From Ceriagrion tenellum (taxonomy: Eukaryota > Arthropoda > Insecta > Odonata > Coenagrionidae), in contig OY720635.1 in the NCBI GenBank assembly GCA_963169105.1, forward strand, positions 134,644,545-134,708,544: a stretch of 64,000 nt of DNA. The letters run 5' to 3'. The notes under the pieces were generated by a model, which did not search any database, was not told the DNA's origin, and was given only the letters and a program-made list of their open reading frames with translations. Positions 61,456 through 64,000 of the stretch are shown piece by piece (position 1 is the first letter of the stretch; each line of letters begins with the position of its first letter). The position numbers and the translations under genes were made by a program.

Positions 61456-62398
61456 AAGCCTTCCAATCTTTGGCTAAGGATTTAGATGCGATTGATAATT
61501 GGTGTGATAGATGGCAACTAGAATTAAATTTGAAGAAATGCGCGATTATGAATTTTTGGAAAAAGAATGGCTTTCCTCGGAATAATTATTGCATCAAAGA
61601 AAACAAAATATGTAACGTAGATTCAATTAAATACTTAGGCGTCGCCATCACTGAAGACATGTCATGGGGGAAACACATCAGGGGAATAACTAGTGTAGCA
61701 AATCGTAGATTAGGATTCGTAAAAAGGGTTTTAGGCAAATGCGATGAGAGAGTCCGAGAAAGAAGCTATTTTACACTTGTCAGGCCTCATTTAGAATATG
61801 CCGCTAGTATATGGGATCCGTACGAGGAAGGTATGATTAAAGAATTAGAGCGCGGGCAAAGGAGATCTACTAGGTTTGTTAAAGGCCGTTATGATAATTG
61901 TATAAGTGTGACGAGCTTAATAGAAGACCTAGGATGGGAATTACTATCAGAACGCAGGTTAAAACTTAGGTTAAACCTTTTAAGTAAATTCGAAACAGAG
62001 TTGTTCACAGATGACGTTAGATACATATTGAGAACCCCTGCGTATTATGCTAGGTTTGATCATATTAGGAAAATTAGAGAGATAGATTGTCGTACCGATA
62101 GATTTAAAATGTCATTTTTCCCTCGTACTATAAGAGAGAACAATAGGCAGCGTATCAAAGGGATAGGTAGGTGATATATTGTTAGAGTTGTCGGTTGTGC
62201 ATGATGCATGTAATAACAACCAATAATGCCTTCCTTATTATGTAGATACTAACCATCTAGCTCCATGTGACCCTATTATCTATCATATCTCCCTTAAATA
62301 TCCTACTTGCATGTCAATATTGCATGTTTGGTGATCTTCACCCCCTGCCACACACCCTCGTGGTGGCTCGCAGGGTATCTCGTAGATGTAGATGTAGG
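61456..62398 (+). pseudogene. CR1-like LINE 3' fragment, copy C (longest)
   Basis: LINE ORF2 encodes endonuclease and reverse transcriptase; only the region after the catalytic palm remains. An open frame ends at 62172-62174 and covers about 234 residues. It starts DLDAIDNWCDRWQLELNLKK (reverse-transcriptase thumb), then IKYLGVAI, FTLVRPHLEYAASIWDP, LERGQRRSTRFVKG, LLSKFETELFTDD and MSFFPRTIREN. No ATG begins the frame; it is open because the copy is 5'-truncated (TAA at 61453-61455). The 3' UTR, terminal hairpin and GATGTAGATGTAG end at 62398 follow. The absence of stops and the closeness to copy B suggest a young insertion. Confidence 0.9.
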
Positions 62399-62974
62399 TG
62401 TATCGACCAGACCGGCAACCCTCAGAGAAAGCCAAAATAGCTTCGAATTTTTTCATATTAAATTTTGCTGATTCGGTTGCAATTACGAAATTATAAGAAT
62501 TATCTCGATTCATCAATTAATTTAATTTTCTTTCAATCGGACTAGGGTATTTTCTCTTTTCGAAAAAGGCGTAAAGTGGAAGGTGCGCTGGATCCACCCA
62601 TGTCATGAACCCAACCATTAGGGTACCAGAATGAGTGTGGGCGTTTGAATTGTAGGAGAATGGACTTCAAAACTCCCTTAGCAGCGCTAAAGAGCTGTCA
62701 GAGGTGACGAGGATAACCTTGCTCTCGAGAGCCGCAAGGGATTTTGGTAGAATAGAAGCAAGAAAGGGATAGGTAAGCAGTGGCGTTAGCTGCTGTGAGA
62801 AATGGACGTTGGGTAATGGACAGGTTTTCGGGCACTGGAGGTTTAGCAACTATAAAAACTATCCGCTGTTTAACTAACCTTATGATTATTCACCTATCCC
62901 CTTCTCCGTCTACCAATTTCAGCTAAAAATAAATGAATTTTTAAATAAACTATATCGGCCGTATTTATTGATTG
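62399..62974. other. No gene recognised
   Basis: AT-rich. No repeat or coding homology seen. Confidence 0.5.
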
Positions 62975-63080
62975 CAGCAAACACGCGTTAGTAACGCATT
63001 GGTCCGTGATTCGTTTCCCGGTCCAGGCCGAATTTTTCTCATGGCGATTTATTCAAAAAATTCACCTGCAGATGGACTGG
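62975..63080 (+). mobile_element. tRNA-derived SINE-like copy
   Basis: ACGCGTTAGTAACGCATTGG (tRNA-like 5' part) is followed by the B-box-like TGATTCGTTTCCCGG and then GAATTTTTCTCATGGCGATT. The order and the post-B-box sequence match the copy at 33.6 kb, supporting a family. The 3' end is not defined. Confidence 0.5.
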
Positions 63081-63846
63081 GCTCGAATTGAGGTACAATA
63101 ATGATAACCAATCATCTTTCTCAGCCCTAAATTTATCACCCATCTGTTCATCGGCTACTTTGCATCGACTCTAATCCCTAAGTTTCTTCGTGACTTTCTA
63201 GAGGTATACGAACAAGTGTGAATGCGCCCGATCTCTCCACTCTTCACCGGTCGAGTCGAGTGGCTTTAAACGGGGACGCTTCCCGAGCGATGCGGTGGCG
63301 AGGAGTTCTGCTGGAGAGGAAAGTGAAGGAGGTGTGTGGGATGGGTTTGTTTGATTTCCGAGGCGATCTCTCACGCTTCCGTCCATCTCCCTTTCTCTCT
63401 CCCTCTTTCTCTTCGAGGAAAGCAGAGTGGAAGCGTCGCATTGGTGCAAGCCCGCTCCTCGATCAAAAAACCGACGAGATGCGGCCACTTTCTCTCTCTC
63501 CCCATCCTCTACATCTCTCTCTTTTATATCTCCGTAATTTAATTCCGGTGGAGTGGGACTCAGAGAAAAGAGGCGATGGGGGAGAAGGCCGTTGAAAGGA
63601 ATGAAAAGAGAGCCCCACCTCTGAATGGACATCACGAGTGCGTTTCGAAAGCCCTCGAATGCGTACGCGAGATTTTGTTTTCGCTTTGGCGAGCTTGAAT
63701 TTGCGCTAGCGAAGAATTTAAGGAGATGGGCCTAGCCGTTTAACGTGAGCAATCTGTCGGTAATTCATTGAAACAACCGTCGACAACTCTCATGTTGGTA
63801 GATGTAGTATCTAGAATCCGCATACTACATCATGAGCTGAATGACC
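63081..63846. other. No gene recognised; CpG-rich patch
   Basis: 63230-63600 is CpG- and pyrimidine-rich with CTCTCTCTC runs. Frames up to 145 codons are found on both strands, but all are low-complexity. Confidence 0.45.
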
Positions 63847-64000
63847 TTAACCCCTTCAGACCTGAATTAATTTGGGTGGACAAAAAAATTTTTTCTTTTC
63901 ATACTTTAGATATATGAGCCCTCTCGAAGATTTTCAGCCAGTTTCATGCAATTTCGTCCGTAAATAACAAAGTTAGTGAATGTACAGTATACTGTACATT
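63847..64000 (+). mobile_element. Possible piggyBac-type element end (runs off the window)
   Basis: TTAACCCCTTCAGACCTGAA fits the TTAA target followed by CCC, as at piggyBac-type transposon and MITE ends. The other end would lie beyond the window. The last 22 bases (63979-64000) form a perfect palindrome, TGTACAGTATACTGTACA at its centre, possibly an internal repeat of the element. Confidence 0.35.

Noticed and set aside
1..64000. CRISPR arrays, bacterial operons, prophage or rRNA genes
   Set aside because: No regularly spaced repeats, no Shine-Dalgarno-led gene runs and no rRNA-like sequence were seen. All identifiable content is eukaryotic transposon-type.

Overview
The window reads as arthropod (most likely insect) nuclear DNA. 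It is AT-rich with scattered CpG-rich islands and has no operons, ribosome-binding sites or long open frames. Its recognisable protein remnants are all transposable-element types common in arthropods: CR1/Jockey-like and RTE/CFDP2-like LINEs, a Penelope-like element (PLE), a mariner, and tRNA-derived SINEs. I cannot name a species, and I see no intact host protein gene with confidence. It looks like an intergenic region or a very large intron.

Layout. 1-8.8 kb is mostly unassigned; it holds a G-run tract, a 51-bp tandem duplication, a CpG-rich block and an imperfect ~550-bp foldback. 8.87-9.53 kb is the 3' end of a minus-strand PLE: a GIY-YIG endonuclease remnant followed downstream by a hammerhead-ribozyme-like sequence. 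9.5-18.8 kb is unassigned. At 18.8-19.9 kb a pyrimidine/purine strand switch runs into a LINE 3' end with a (TTA)n tail. 22.7-25.1 kb holds a LINE tail relic, a mariner rearranged into an inverted chimera, and directly beside it an RTE-type LINE with a (GAT)n tail that has lost its YADD active site. 26-32.1 kb holds four or five LINE fragments on both strands, plus one unexplained GC3-rich minus-strand frame. 33.5-35.2 kb holds two SINEs. 35.9-38.1 kb is a decayed LINE with endonuclease and reverse-transcriptase parts and a (TCTA)n tail. It is split by a 221-bp insertion with a 12-bp target duplication, and that insertion is an inverted pair of hammerhead-like arms. 39.8-48.8 kb is sparse: a spaced direct repeat, purine-rich tracts, a 28-bp-stem hairpin, a possible C2H2 zinc-finger relic and another LINE tail. 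51.56-52.22 kb is a MITE-like element with nested terminal repeats. 55.6-62.4 kb is a LINE cluster with three close plus-strand copies of one CR1-like family, minus-strand relatives, and a tRNA-Trp-like gene at 60.03-60.10 kb. A SINE and a piggyBac-like end close the window.

The pieces do not form a pathway. What links them is retrotransposition. One LINE 3' terminus (a hairpin followed by GATGTA repeats) recurs eight times, hammerhead-like motifs recur at two loci, and several elements are nested or joined head to head. Homologies are by eye; no search or alignment program was run.
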